A stretch of 64,000 nt of DNA, taken from the NCBI GenBank assembly GCA_964611435.1, contig CAZSXT010000008.1:1-64000 (forward strand), in the 5' to 3' direction. The stretch comes from JAYPHU01 sp964611435 (GTDB lineage: Bacteria; Pseudomonadota; Alphaproteobacteria; Rhodospirillales; UBA2165). Both the position numbers and the translations under genes were made by a program. How positions within the stretch are numbered: position 1 is the stretch's first letter; each line of letters begins with the position of its first letter. This document shows positions 50,506-59,966 of this stretch, piece by piece. The notes beneath the pieces were generated by a model. It was not told the DNA's origin. It did no database searches and saw only the letters and a list, made by a program, of their open reading frames with translations.

Positions 50506-52104
50506 CTAAATGGGCACTTCGGTCGGGCGTTTACGCCGGATCCAGGCCACCACCATCAGCCGGGTCAGCATAATGGCCGTGAACATCGACGTGATGATGC
50601 CAAAGATCAGCGTCACCGCGAAACCTTTGATCGGACCCGAGCCGAACTGGAACAGAATGGCGGCCGCAATCAGCGTGGTCAGGTTAGCGTCCACAATTGT
50701 GGTCAGCGCCCGCGAGTAGCCGGCGTCAATCGCCGAAATAGGTGTTCGTCCGGCACGGACTTCTTCCCGGATGCGTTCGAACACCAGCACATTGGCGTCC
50801 ACCGCCATACCGATGGTAAGCACGATGCCAGCTATACCCGGCAAGGTCAGCGTGGCTTGCAGGGCCGACAACAATGCCAGGATCAGCACCATATTCACAA
50901 ATAGCGCTACCGAGGCGAAGAACCCGAACAGGCCATAAATCACGATCATAAAGACCACGACCAGAACCAGGCCGACCGCACTCGCGAACTCACCGGCGGC
51001 GATGGAGTCGGCGCCAAGGCCGGGACCAACGGTCCGCTCTTCCAATATCGTGAGCGGTGCAGGCAAGGCGCCGGCACGCAGCAGCAGCGCCAGGTCGCGG
51101 GTATCCGCCGTCGTAAAGCCGCCGCTAATCTGACCGCTGCCGCCCAGGATCGGCTCCCGGATGACCGGCGCGGTAATGACCTCGTTGTCCAGGACAATGG
51201 CGAAAGGCTGGTTAACGTTGGCGCGGGTAATGTCGCCGAACTTCTTTCCGCCCACCGTGTCAAATCGGAAGCTGACTACCGGGTCATTGGTGCGTTGTTC
51301 AAATGTGGGTTGAGCATCAACCAGCCGGTCACCGCTGACTTCAACTTTCTTGCGCACCAAGTAGTTCTGCGGCGCGCCGGCGCCGCTGCGACGGTTGCTT
51401 TCCGCTGATTGCAACAGGGCGCATCCCGGCGGCACGCGTCCGGCCAATGCCGCTTCCACGCTGCCGGTCGGGCACATCAAATGGAACGTCATCTTAGCGG
51501 TTCGGCCAAGCAACCGCTTCACCCGCTCTGGATCATCGACACCCGGCAACTGTAGAAGAATCCGGTCATCGCCCTGGCGTTGGATGGTCGGCTCTTTGGT
51601 GCCGGTTTCATCAATCCGCCGCCGGACAATCTCGATGGATTGTTCGATCGCCGATTGTTTGATCTCGGCAAGGGCCTCTTCGTTGTAGGCAACCGAAACC
51701 CGATTGCCCTCGACGGCGACCTCCAGGTTCGGTTCCACGGCAGTCATAATCTGTTGAACCCGCTCCATGGTACCGGCCCCTGGATTGCGCACATTCACAC
51801 TCACACGCTCGCGGCCGACGCTGAGCCCATAGCGAATGCGATCACGGCGCAGCGGGCGCAAACCGTCTCGAATACCCTCGCCGAGGCTGGTGACACGCTC
51901 GGCAATCACGGCGCTGACCTGAACCTCCAGCAGCAAGTGGGAGCCGCCCTGTAGGTCCAGTCCCAGATTGACTTGGTTATGGGGTATCCAGTCGGGGAGA
52001 GAGTCGTTGGTTTTGGGATCCAGCAGATTGGGCGCTGCGAAATAGAACCCGAGCACCACAATAGCCAGGACCGTAATGACCTTCCATTTGGAAAAATAAA
52101 CCAT
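50506..52104 (-). CDS. secD: Protein translocase subunit SecD
   Basis: SecD forms the large periplasmic domain of the SecDF motor. The 532-residue protein has one N-terminal helix, the conserved GLDLQGGSHLLLEV (about residues 46-61), a periplasmic region with RIDETGTKEPTIQRQGDDR and FTTADTRDLALLLRAGALPA, and five C-terminal helices with GMAVDANVLVFERIREE. It lies 36 bases after yajC in the same direction. Confidence 0.97.
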   Translation of the reverse strand: MVYFSKWKVITVLAIVVLGFYFAAPNLLDPKTNDSLPDWIPHNQVNLGLDLQGGSHLLLEVQVSAVIAERVTSLGEGIRDGLRPLRRDRIRYGLSVGRERVSVNVRNPGAGTMERVQQIMTAVEPNLEVAVEGNRVSVAYNEEALAEIKQSAIEQSIEIVRRRIDETGTKEPTIQRQGDDRILLQLPGVDDPERVKRLLGRTAKMTFHLMCPTGSVEAALAGRVPPGCALLQSAESNRRSGAGAPQNYLVRKKVEVSGDRLVDAQPTFEQRTNDPVVSFRFDTVGGKKFGDITRANVNQPFAIVLDNEVITAPVIREPILGGSGQISGGFTTADTRDLALLLRAGALPAPLTILEERTVGPGLGADSIAAGEFASAVGLVLVVVFMIVIYGLFGFFASVALFVNMVLILALLSALQATLTLPGIAGIVLTIGMAVDANVLVFERIREEVRAGRTPISAIDAGYSRALTTIVDANLTTLIAAAILFQFGSGPIKGFAVTLIFGIITSMFTAIMLTRLMVVAWIRRKRPTEVPI

Positions 52105-52140
52105 GTTTGGGAAACTTAGTCGCCTGGCCGGATAAGTAGA

Positions 52141-52536
52141 CTATTTCTTGCCAAAGAGGCCGCCCAGAAGACTGCCGCCGCCGGATTGTTCCTGCTGCCC
52201 TGCGGGGCCGGCCATTTGCGCCGCCGCGCCTTCTTTCGAGAGAACCCCCGCGATCATATTGCGTTGCACCTTTACCTTGATGCCTTCGGCAATTTCCACC
52301 GCGACTTCGTTCTCATTTAGGACTTTGGTCACGGTTCCCAGGATTCCGCCACCGGTGATCACTTTGTCGCCACGGCGGATCGCCGCAAGCATTTCGCGAT
52401 GCAGCTTGGCTTTTTTCTGCTGGGGCCGGATCAACAAGAAGTAGAAAACGGCAAAAATCAGTACGAGCGGCAGAAGGGTAGCGAAACCGCCATCCCCGCC
52501 ACCGGCAGCTTGCGCATACGCCGGCGAAATAAACAT
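52141..52536 (-). CDS. yajC: Preprotein translocase subunit YajC
   Basis: YajC is the small partner of SecDF. The 131-residue protein has one membrane helix near the N-terminus (TLLPLVLIFAVFYFLLIRPQQ) followed by a basic soluble domain with GDKVITGGGILGTV. The tail is Gly/Gln-rich (AGPAGQQEQSGGGSLLGGLF). It is the first gene of the yajC-secD-secF run and diverges from the DUF815 ATPase gene. Confidence 0.96.
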   Translation of the reverse strand: MFISPAYAQAAGGGDGGFATLLPLVLIFAVFYFLLIRPQQKKAKLHREMLAAIRRGDKVITGGGILGTVTKVLNENEVAVEIAEGIKVKVQRNMIAGVLSKEGAAAQMAGPAGQQEQSGGGSLLGGLFGKK

Positions 52537-52737
52537 CTGTGAACTCCTGACAGATAAAACCTCTGGTCTGGCGGGAATATAGCCCCGAAGGCAGTCAATG
52601 CAAACTCAAACCGTTGATTTTCACGAAAAATTGGCGGGATTCCTTGACCAAATTTTGTTGTTCGCTCCGCTCCGGCCATTGACGGACTCGTCTTATATGC
52701 TAGTGTCCCGCGCCCTCAATTCGGGAGACGAATTATC

Positions 52738-53601
52738 ATGAGCGACCGGGACCTGGAACCCCTTCTAAATCGCATCGCCGACGCCCTGGATCGGTTGGCC
52801 CCGGCGCCTGTCGAAACGCCTGAACTGGCGGGCGCAGACGCATTCGTTTGGCATTCCGATCCTGAAGGATTGGAACCCGTACTCGAGGTCAACCGGATCG
52901 ACCTCTCTCTGCTGCAGGGGATCGCCCAGCAAACGGAAATTCTCTACGACAACACCAAACGTTTCGCAGAGGGACTGCCCGCCAACAATGCGCTACTGTG
53001 GGGCTCCCGCGGCACCGGCAAAAGTTCCTTAATCAAAGCTGTTCATGCGCGCATCAACGAAGAAACCCCGGACGCGCTAGCGCTGGTGGAAATTCACCGG
53101 GAAGACATCCCGACCCTGCCCCGGCTGCTGCATGTGCTGAAGGACTCTGGCCGCCGCTGCCTGCTGTTCTGTGATGACTTGTCGTTCGAGGTCGAGGACA
53201 CGACCTTTAAGTCTCTGAAGGCCGTTCTAGAGGGTGGCATCGAAGGCCGGCCTGAGAACATTTTGTTCTACGCCACATCGAACCGCCGCCACCTGATGCC
53301 CCGGGACATGATTGAAAACGAACGCTCCAGCGCCATTCACACGGCTGAAGCGGTGGAAGAAAAAGTCTCCCTGTCCGACCGGTTCGGTCTCTGGCTCGGT
53401 TTTCATCCGGTCAAACAGGATACTTACTTCGAAATCATTGAGGGCTATGCCGACGCGTTCGGCCTGGATATTGATAAGGAAACCCTGCGCGCCGAAGCCC
53501 TGGAATGGTCCATGACACGGGGGTCACGATCCGGCCGTGTGGCTTGGCAATTCATGCAGGATTTGGCCGGCCGGCTGGGGAAGAAACTGGACGCAAGCTA
53601 G
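52738..53601 (+). CDS. DUF815 family AAA+ ATPase
   Basis: A 287-residue ATP-binding protein. It has Walker A WGSRGTGKSSLIKA (about residues 83-96), Walker B CLLFCDDLSFE (about 141-151), sensor-1 LFYATSNRRHLMPRD and an arginine-rich SDRFGLWLGF segment. It is the DUF815 type, often found next to yajC in alphaproteobacteria. Its cellular role is not established. It ends overlapping the convergent DUF2306 gene by 50 bases. Confidence 0.92.
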   Translation: MSDRDLEPLLNRIADALDRLAPAPVETPELAGADAFVWHSDPEGLEPVLEVNRIDLSLLQGIAQQTEILYDNTKRFAEGLPANNALLWGSRGTGKSSLIKAVHARINEETPDALALVEIHREDIPTLPRLLHVLKDSGRRCLLFCDDLSFEVEDTTFKSLKAVLEGGIEGRPENILFYATSNRRHLMPRDMIENERSSAIHTAEAVEEKVSLSDRFGLWLGFHPVKQDTYFEIIEGYADAFGLDIDKETLRAEALEWSMTRGSRSGRVAWQFMQDLAGRLGKKLDAS

Positions 53602-54211
53602 CCTGCCTACCACCGGTGGCGCGAAGGTACCATTCGGCAATTCCCAGATTGATCAACCAGCTCGCCCACGACATCACGATATATCCACTGACGAATTCGT
53701 AGCCGAGCGCCGGTGCAACCGGTAATCCCAGCCGTAAGGTGATCGCGGCGGCGGTCAGGGCGAACGACCGGATCATCCAGACCCGATGGGCATCGAACCG
53801 CCTCTCGACCGCGCGCCGGTAACCGAACCAGGTGGTGATCAGCCAGAGAATAGCCAGAATTGAGAATCCCGCCGTCGCCCACGGACCGGCGGATGAACTA
53901 AACGCCACAAAAAACCCTGTTGTTCCGCCAATCAGCACGGCAAGAACGTACGTCCTCCCGATCCAACGGTGGACCTTGGGTTTGTTCAGCCTAATCGACG
54001 CCAAGAATTGCCACGGCCCGAGCAGCAGTGCGGTCAACCCGCCTGCCACGTGCAGCAGGAACGTAACAGGGTTTTCCACCAAATTGGCCAGGATATCGGG
54101 AGCGACACTCGGTCGGTCTGGCAAGAAAAACCGAAGGGAAAATAAGGCGATACCGGTCGCCAAAAACATCATGATCAGCCAACCAGCTCTACCGTACCAG
54201 TTCGTCTTCAT
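53552..54211 (-). CDS. DUF2306 membrane protein
   Basis: A 219-residue protein from the ATG at 54211, which has GGAGGA at a proper distance; a GTG at 54232 overlaps that site and is unlikely. About seven helices are predicted, with the family patterns LLHVAGGLTALLLGPWQFL, KVHRWIGRTYVLAVLIG and RFDAHRVWMIRSFALT. The paired His/Arg suggest possible heme binding, but function is unknown. It diverges from the LysR gene at 54302 and could be its target. Confidence 0.85.
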   Translation of the reverse strand: MKTNWYGRAGWLIMMFLATGIALFSLRFFLPDRPSVAPDILANLVENPVTFLLHVAGGLTALLLGPWQFLASIRLNKPKVHRWIGRTYVLAVLIGGTTGFFVAFSSSAGPWATAGFSILAILWLITTWFGYRRAVERRFDAHRVWMIRSFALTAAAITLRLGLPVAPALGYEFVSGYIVMSWASWLINLGIAEWYLRATGGRQASLRPVSSPAGRPNPA

Positions 54212-54265
54212 CGTCAAATCTTCCTCCACCAACGTGAGTGATTGGTGATCAGACTAGCCCGGCAA

Positions 54266-54297
54266 TTGACATTAATATATTTCATATATAATATATT
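54266..54297 (+). promoter_or_regulatory. Consensus-like promoter and inverted repeat before the LysR gene
   Basis: TTGACA (54266-54271) is followed 17 bases later by TAATAT (54289-54294), or 15 bases later by TATAAT (54287-54292). The inverted repeat AATATAT (54274-54280) with ATATATT (54291-54297) overlaps it and could be the LysR autoregulatory operator shared with the DUF2306 gene. The ATG lies only 8-10 bases after the -10 element. Confidence 0.6.
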
Positions 54298-54301
54298 TAT
54301 T

Positions 54302-55216
54302 ATGAACAATATTCAGAACAACTTTGATCTCAATCTCCTCCGGATATTCAACGCTGTCCACGCGGAAGGCCATATCGGCCGGGCCGCCACACGGCTGGGC
54401 ATGACCCAGTCGGCTGTCAGTCACGCTATCCAGCGATTACGGGACAGCGTCGGCGATCCCCTGTTTATTCGCTCCGGAAAGGGCGTCGAGCCGACAGCGC
54501 GGGCGGACGGGATGGCGGCATTGGTCCGGGAGTCCCTGGACAGCGCCATGGCGGCAATCTCCACAGCAAGAACTTTTGATCCCGCGACGTCGAACCGGGT
54601 CTTTCATGTCGGACTGCCGGATCATGCGGTCGCCAAGTACGCGCCTTTAATTTATGCCGCCTTTGCCGACGGGGCGCCGAACCTTGGCATTCACCTGCAT
54701 GATGCGCCCACACCCGAGGCCATTCGGCTTGTCGAACAAGGGGAATTGGATATCGCCGCCGGCGTTGTCAGCGACCTGCCAAAGCGCTTTAAATCGCTTC
54801 CCCTCTTTACCAGCCAACATGTTGTCATCGCCTCGAAACAACATCCACATATCAAGGGTAAGGTCGATATGGCCGCCTATCGCAAGGCGCGCCATTTGAT
54901 GTATTCGGCGCCGGGGCCGATGAATACGGGTCTGAGCGACGGACTCGCAAAACGCGGCGTCACCCGCGACATCGGGATGACCATCAGCGGGCACCTCGCC
55001 GTCCCTGTCATTATTGCGGGCTCCGACCTCATTGCCACGGTAAGCCGAGAGTTGGTAGAGCCTTACGCGCAAAAGTACGGGCTCCAAATCCTGAAGCCGC
55101 CCTTCGCCATCCCGGACATCCAGGTCAGCCTGTTTTGGCACGAGCGGAACGACCGGGACGCCGGACATCAATGGTTCAGGGAGATGGCGCTGCGGATGAC
55201 CAAGCGGGAACGCTAG
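54302..55216 (+). CDS. LysR family transcriptional regulator
   Basis: A 304-residue regulator. It has the helix-turn-helix NLLRIFNAVHAEGHIGRAAT and GMTQSAVSHAIQRLRDSVGD (residues about 11-60), then the two-lobed effector domain with LFTSQHVVIASKQHPH. The ATG at 54302 fits the family start; an upstream in-frame extension would include promoter sequence. No Shine-Dalgarno precedes it, and the promoter position suggests a leaderless message. It diverges from the DUF2306 gene, its likely target. Confidence 0.93.
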   Translation: MNNIQNNFDLNLLRIFNAVHAEGHIGRAATRLGMTQSAVSHAIQRLRDSVGDPLFIRSGKGVEPTARADGMAALVRESLDSAMAAISTARTFDPATSNRVFHVGLPDHAVAKYAPLIYAAFADGAPNLGIHLHDAPTPEAIRLVEQGELDIAAGVVSDLPKRFKSLPLFTSQHVVIASKQHPHIKGKVDMAAYRKARHLMYSAPGPMNTGLSDGLAKRGVTRDIGMTISGHLAVPVIIAGSDLIATVSRELVEPYAQKYGLQILKPPFAIPDIQVSLFWHERNDRDAGHQWFREMALRMTKRER

Positions 55217-55231
55217 GCCGGGGAAAAACTA

Positions 55232-56272
55232 TCACCGGCCCACCGACGGAAGTTTGGCTTCGAACTCGGCGATCTGGTCAATGCCCGGGCGCATGTCGGA
55301 CATGATGAACTCCGCCCGCCGATTAGGACCGCCGCTCCCGAGATCGGGAAACTGATCATGCCATGACTGCATCTTCACAGAAAGCATGCACAACAACCCG
55401 CCGATGGTCGTGTGATAGAGAATCACGTTCTTGGCGAAGGACTGGAACTTATCTTTGTTCAGCCGATGCCATTCCATTTCCGGACTATTGGTAAAGTTTT
55501 CGATGATGCCCACGACCAGGTTCATCTTCTCGCTCATAGTGCTGGCGATCTTGCGACAAGTATCGATGAGGTTGCGATTACTCCGAAGCTGATAGTGGCC
55601 GCAGATTTCGGAGGAAGACTCGATAAAATTATCCATCTTTGGGACCAGCCGGTCAAAAACCTGCCTGAAATAGGACAGCGACAGATACACATCCCCATAG
55701 GTTTCCAGAAAACTTGGTAAATCGTGGATTTGCATGCCCAACTTTTCGGACAAGGCCGTCAGGTTGGTTTTAACAACTTCCGAGTCAAGCTTGGAAAGCT
55801 CCTCGATGATCTCGCCGAAACTCTGAAAATCCTGGGCGCTGCCGAACAAATCTGCAATCAGCGGCTTGGTAAAATCGACCATGTACGAATTAAGCTCGGT
55901 CTGCTTATCATCGGACAGTTTTAGTGAGTCTGCGGACTCCACCTCAATGCCGTTTTGACGCAGAAGGATACGAAGGCTGTAAACATCATAGCTGCTGAGC
56001 CGGGCCAACTTTTGGACTGTCAGATAATCCCGTTCCTCGGTCCCCTTTTCCCAACTGAATTCGTGATGGATCAGGCCCGGATCAATTTGACCGCTGCCGG
56101 AACCATGGCCTTCAAACAGTTGCACAACTGTTTCCAGGCGGGCGTTTTTCAACATTTTTGCATGTTGGAGCTTGGGCGTGACGAACGGCACGATGGCCAA
56201 AGGCAGTACGTGCAAAGCATCCCGGTCATGATCCGAAATGATCACACTATCAACAGTTTCGCTTTCTGACAT
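55232..56272 (-). CDS. Helical cytoplasmic protein of unknown function
   Basis: The likely start is the ATG at 56272 (MSESETVDSVIISDHDRDAL), giving 346 residues; an upstream in-frame start at 56299 adds a basic leader. The protein is soluble and mostly helical, with FGEIIEELSKLDSEVVKTNL and RKIASTMSEKMNLVVGIIEN as likely amphipathic helices. No catalytic motif, Cys cluster or membrane segment was recognised. It stands alone between a LysR gene and the MetE-like gene. Its upstream 266 bases hold an inverted repeat CATTTTGG (56389-56396) with CCAAAATG (56413-56420). Confidence 0.55.
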   Translation of the reverse strand: MSESETVDSVIISDHDRDALHVLPLAIVPFVTPKLQHAKMLKNARLETVVQLFEGHGSGSGQIDPGLIHHEFSWEKGTEERDYLTVQKLARLSSYDVYSLRILLRQNGIEVESADSLKLSDDKQTELNSYMVDFTKPLIADLFGSAQDFQSFGEIIEELSKLDSEVVKTNLTALSEKLGMQIHDLPSFLETYGDVYLSLSYFRQVFDRLVPKMDNFIESSSEICGHYQLRSNRNLIDTCRKIASTMSEKMNLVVGIIENFTNSPEMEWHRLNKDKFQSFAKNVILYHTTIGGLLCMLSVKMQSWHDQFPDLGSGGPNRRAEFIMSDMRPGIDQIAEFEAKLPSVGR

Positions 56273-56565
56273 CCGCTGACAGATCCTTATGCGCAGCAAC
56301 AGACTCTAAATTCGCAGACTTCTGCCAACCACGTAGCCTGATATTGGAAGAGTTGGACATTTGGGCCGGAAACTCAATGACTAAATCACATTTTGGTCAC
56401 CGAGCCCCCGATCCAAAATGGCCATCTCCTCGGCAAAATTTTGCTGTCGTTGGCCGGTTTGAGGCAACTAGTCGATACGCCCGCCGAGCCTCATTACCAT
56501 GCCGGATTTCTAAAACAGCGGCGCTTGCGGGATGCGCCTGCTGGGAATCCAATATTCTGTAAAAG

Positions 56566-57726
56566 CTATCCCCAGAGCCGCTCGGTGGCGATCCTAGCCC
56601 CTTCCGCCATCGCTCTGAATTTGCCCAAAACCACAGACGGGAAGACGCGCTTCCGGCCGGCATAGGTGCCAAATCCGCAGTCGGTACCCGCCAAGACCCG
56701 CTCCCGCCCGACAATGTCGGCGTAGCGGCACAAACGTTGTGCAATCAGCACCGGATGCTCAACATAGTTGCTGGTGGAGTCGACCACGCCCGGGATAAGA
56801 ATTTTATCGTCATTGATCTTGGCGGACTTCCAGTCTTCCCATTCATGTTCGTGGCGGGGATTTGCCCCTTCGAACAGCAACCCGGCGGGACGGGCCTTGT
56901 TCAGTAAATCGATTAATTTAACGATGGGAATATCGTGGGTATGAGGGCCCGGATAGTTCAGCCAGCAGATATGCATGCGCATGGCCTCCGGCGGAATATC
57001 GGCGGTGGCCGAATTGAGCGCTTCGATGCTTTTCTCCGCATCGGCAAGGAAATCCTCTTCGCTCATATCCTGATAGTCGGTGTGCCGGCTGCCCGCGAGG
57101 TCGGGGCAGTCTAGCTGCAACACGAACCCGGCTTGGTGAATGGCGTCATATTCGGGCTTCATGGCGGCGACCAGGGCATCCCGGTATTCGTCCCGGCTGG
57201 GATAGTATTGATTGGGTACATAGGTTGACACACAGCCCGGTGAAACCGAATTCATAAATAGGTCAACCGGCTGCGCCCCTTCGGCCGCCGCTTTCAGGTT
57301 CTCGATATCGCGTGTTACCGGCCCCAGGTCGTCGTGGGAAACCGGCCCGACACAGGCGGTCGCCTGCATCAGGTTTGTCCCACCGCCGGCCAGCTGTTCG
57401 ATATCAAGACCTTCGAATTCCTGTAGATCGCGCGGCGTCTTTCGGCCCGGCACGCCGGAGCCTTCAACATTGGAGATGCCGTTGAGCCGGTGCTTGGCAT
57501 AGATGTGATAGGACATTTTACCCAGCTCGCCATCACAGACCACGTCCACACCGTTATCGACCTGCTCTTTCACCACCGCTTTGATGGCGTCGGCGGTCTT
57601 GGCGTGCAGAGCGTCCTGGTCTACGTCACCGCCACGGTCCTCCTGGATCAACAACTCCAGCAGATCATCCGGGCGGGGCAGGCTGCCCACATGAGTGGTG
57701 AGAATACGATCCGTGCTGATTTTCAT
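56566..57726 (-). CDS. MetE-like cobalamin-independent methyltransferase
   Basis: A 386-residue protein equivalent to the C-terminal catalytic half of methionine synthase MetE. It has RILTTHVGSLPRPDDLLELL at the start, the zinc-ligand pattern His-x-Cys in MRMHICWLNYPG, a Glu in LLFEGANPRHEHEWEDW, and the last Cys in LAGTDCGFGTY. The N-terminal half of MetE is absent, as in the MetE-like group whose methyl donors are often not folate. Methyl transfer to a thiol is inferred; the substrates are open. The gene stands alone. Confidence 0.85.
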   Translation of the reverse strand: MKISTDRILTTHVGSLPRPDDLLELLIQEDRGGDVDQDALHAKTADAIKAVVKEQVDNGVDVVCDGELGKMSYHIYAKHRLNGISNVEGSGVPGRKTPRDLQEFEGLDIEQLAGGGTNLMQATACVGPVSHDDLGPVTRDIENLKAAAEGAQPVDLFMNSVSPGCVSTYVPNQYYPSRDEYRDALVAAMKPEYDAIHQAGFVLQLDCPDLAGSRHTDYQDMSEEDFLADAEKSIEALNSATADIPPEAMRMHICWLNYPGPHTHDIPIVKLIDLLNKARPAGLLFEGANPRHEHEWEDWKSAKINDDKILIPGVVDSTSNYVEHPVLIAQRLCRYADIVGRERVLAGTDCGFGTYAGRKRVFPSVVLGKFRAMAEGARIATERLWG

Positions 57727-57892
57727 GTGAGAGCTCCCGGCAAGGCATTTTGTTCTGGGGGCATATTAGATCACGGTTGCCGGATGGCAATCTCGGAGAC
57801 GGCCTAGGGTTGGAGCCTGGTGACCGTCGCTGGCATAGCCGCGACAACGATTGGAGTTACTGACCTCAGGGGGTATCGAAGCGTCAGTCTTG

Positions 57893-58486
57893 TCAGAAAA
57901 TCTTTCCCACAAAAAATCGCTCCATAAAATCGTTGAACGCCTCAATCTTTGCCGGGATATATCGGCTACGGGCGAACAGGCTGTATATCGATGCGCGTGG
58001 AAGCTTGTAATCGCTCATTACTTGCCGAACAGTGCCATTTTTAAGCTGCTCACGAAAGAACGCCTCGGGACCGTAGGCGATACCAAGTCCCCTTTCGGCA
58101 GCAGAAGATATCACTCTCCCCGAGCTTGTGGTGACCCGGCTTGAAACGGGGATCAGGAAATCCTGCTTTCCCCGAGAAAGGCGCCAAATACTGGGGTCCT
58201 CCACATAGCTGTAGGAAAGGCATTGATGCTGGTTTAAGTCGGCGGGAGAGAACGGTTCACCGTTTTGAGCCAAATACGCCGGAGAGGCGCACAACATCCT
58301 TGTTGATTGGATAAGCCGGGTAATGCCGAGAGTCTTTGGAATTTGTGGTTCGTTGTGGAGTAAGCGTATTGCAATATCAAACCCACCATCCATCGGATCC
58401 ACCATTTGGTCGTTCAGACTGAGGTCCAATCGGATCGACGGGTATGTTTGTAAAAACTCGACAACCCCCTGGCCAAGATCGTTCAA
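57893..58486 (-). pseudogene. LysR regulator lacking its DNA-binding domain
   Basis: The frame covers 197 residues, starting at TTG 58486 (NDLGQGVVEFLQTYPSIRLDL). This is the LysR effector domain from about residue 105 of a normal protein, including DGGFDIAIRL and ERGLGIAYGPEAFF. The helix-turn-helix and linker are missing. The first codons overlap the end of the truncated sensor gene by 4 bases. A deletion has evidently joined two genes here, so this product cannot bind its operator and is best treated as a pseudogene. Confidence 0.8.
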
Positions 58487-59487
58487 GCGGCTGCCTTCCT
58501 CTCGCTAAGTTCCTCTTGAACTTCGATGGTCTTAAGCCTGACTTGCCGCTTAAGAGAATGATTCCAGATTAATATGCCAATGATTAAAGCCAGTCCGAGC
58601 AAACCCAAAATAAGGAATATTTGTGTTTTCGACAGACTGAAAGGCTGGCTTTTTAAGGCGACCCACTTTCTCGTTATGGCCTGACGCTCTTCTACGGATA
58701 TTTTTGCCAATCCTTTTTCTAGGATCGACGAGAGTTCGGGCCAATCTTTTCTGGCCGCCAGTCCCCAACGGTAGGTGAAACCAACATCGCCCGCCAGGTG
58801 CAGGTTCGAAATCCCAGACTTCTCCATTAAATGGGATGCGAGCGCGACGTTTACGATCATCACATCAACCGAGCCAAATGACAGCCTTTTGAGACCACTT
58901 AGCGGATCAGGAACTGTTTCCAAGGACAGGTTGGGCAACTTTCGTTTCAAATACTCAAGTACGGCATAGCCTGATGATACGGCGACTTTTAGCCCTGATA
59001 GATCGTCCAAAGTGATTTGCCGTTTATTGTCGGTTCTAACAAGCATCACCGCCGGCGATTCAATATAGGGTTTGGTGAAATTCATATACTCCGAGCGTTC
59101 CGGGGATTTGGTTACCACTGACCAAACATCGTTCTCCCTGTTTTTGGTCCGTCGGACAGATTCCTCCCAATCCTTTACCTGTATGATTTTAAATTTTAGG
59201 CCGGTCTTCTTCTCCAAGAGCGCAATGAAGTCGGCCCCTATACCCCGGTAATTTCCTTTCTCATCGAAAAATTCATAAGGAGGAAACAATGGGTCCGGCG
59301 TAAGGCGGACAACAGGGTTTTTGGAAAGCCATGCCGCCTCTTGCTCTGTCAAATTCAATGGAGTGGAATGTTCTGAGGCAGACGTTTCGCTGGTCAGAGC
59401 AAGCGCCGTCCCGACCCCTAAAAGGAATGCGATTGAAAAGTTTAGAACCCTAAGCAATGTTCCGATATAGGAAATTTTGAAGTCCAT
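58483..59487 (-). CDS. Solute-binding-type sensor protein truncated after its membrane helix
   Basis: From the ATG at 59487 (MDFKISYIGTLLRVL) the product has 334 residues: a signal segment, a family-3 solute-binding domain (VRLTPDPLFPPYEFFDEKG; YRGIGADFIALLEKKTGLKF), a membrane helix (IFLILGLLGLALIIGILIW) and the start of a coiled coil (QVRLKTIEVQEELSERKAA). In relatives this coil leads to PAS, histidine-kinase or GGDEF domains. Here a stop follows at once and the next DNA is from a LysR gene. The output domain has been lost, so signalling is not possible, though ligand binding may remain. Confidence 0.8.
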   Translation of the reverse strand: MDFKISYIGTLLRVLNFSIAFLLGVGTALALTSETSASEHSTPLNLTEQEAAWLSKNPVVRLTPDPLFPPYEFFDEKGNYRGIGADFIALLEKKTGLKFKIIQVKDWEESVRRTKNRENDVWSVVTKSPERSEYMNFTKPYIESPAVMLVRTDNKRQITLDDLSGLKVAVSSGYAVLEYLKRKLPNLSLETVPDPLSGLKRLSFGSVDVMIVNVALASHLMEKSGISNLHLAGDVGFTYRWGLAARKDWPELSSILEKGLAKISVEERQAITRKWVALKSQPFSLSKTQIFLILGLLGLALIIGILIWNHSLKRQVRLKTIEVQEELSERKAAA

Positions 59488-59966
59488 ACTATTACCGAAG
59501 TAGTAAACACGGCCCAGACTTGGCACGAAGATAGACTATATTCTGTTAGAAATTGGCATCCAACTAGGGAATTACCAGACTTTATACGGCGGAATCACAC
59601 TCTCTCCGCGGCGCAAGCTGTTCAATCGCTCCCTTTCTGCTCGAAGCTGTTGAAGAAGCCGGTTTATGGTGGAGTGTCCAGCCCCCTTGTCATGGACCAG
59701 CCGTCCACAGAGTTTCAGGCGCGGGCGGTCTAATGTTCAGGGCCTGATGTGGGCAGATATGGTTGACAATCGCATCGAATAGGCGCATTTGATCCCCTCA
59801 TCATTCACTCGCGATAGCGCAACTCCGCCGGAAAGACGGCGTGATGACATCCCGAGCTAGAAAACAATAAATCGCATAAACCCGGTCGCGCTCCAGGTGG
59901 GTGCATAAATCCGGAGACCCAGGCGCAGATTACCTGCGGCTGAACGTCCCCCAAGAAAGTAACATT
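59488..59966. other. Intergenic stretch with mobile-element debris
   Basis: No intact gene is present in these 479 bases. A transposase C-terminal scrap lies at 59690-59788 on the minus strand. The rest shows short open stretches without start codons. The rightmost part should contain the helicase promoter and leader. Confidence 0.4.
59690..59788 (-). pseudogene. Transposase integrase-domain C-terminal scrap
   Basis: A 32-codon frame reads MRLFDAIVNHICPHQALNIR then PPAPETLW. The pattern N-x-x-x-P-H-x-A-L-x-x-x-P-P-A-P-E is the conserved end of DDE integrase-core transposases of the IS3/IS481 type. Nothing else of the element remains nearby. The short length limits the call. Confidence 0.5.
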
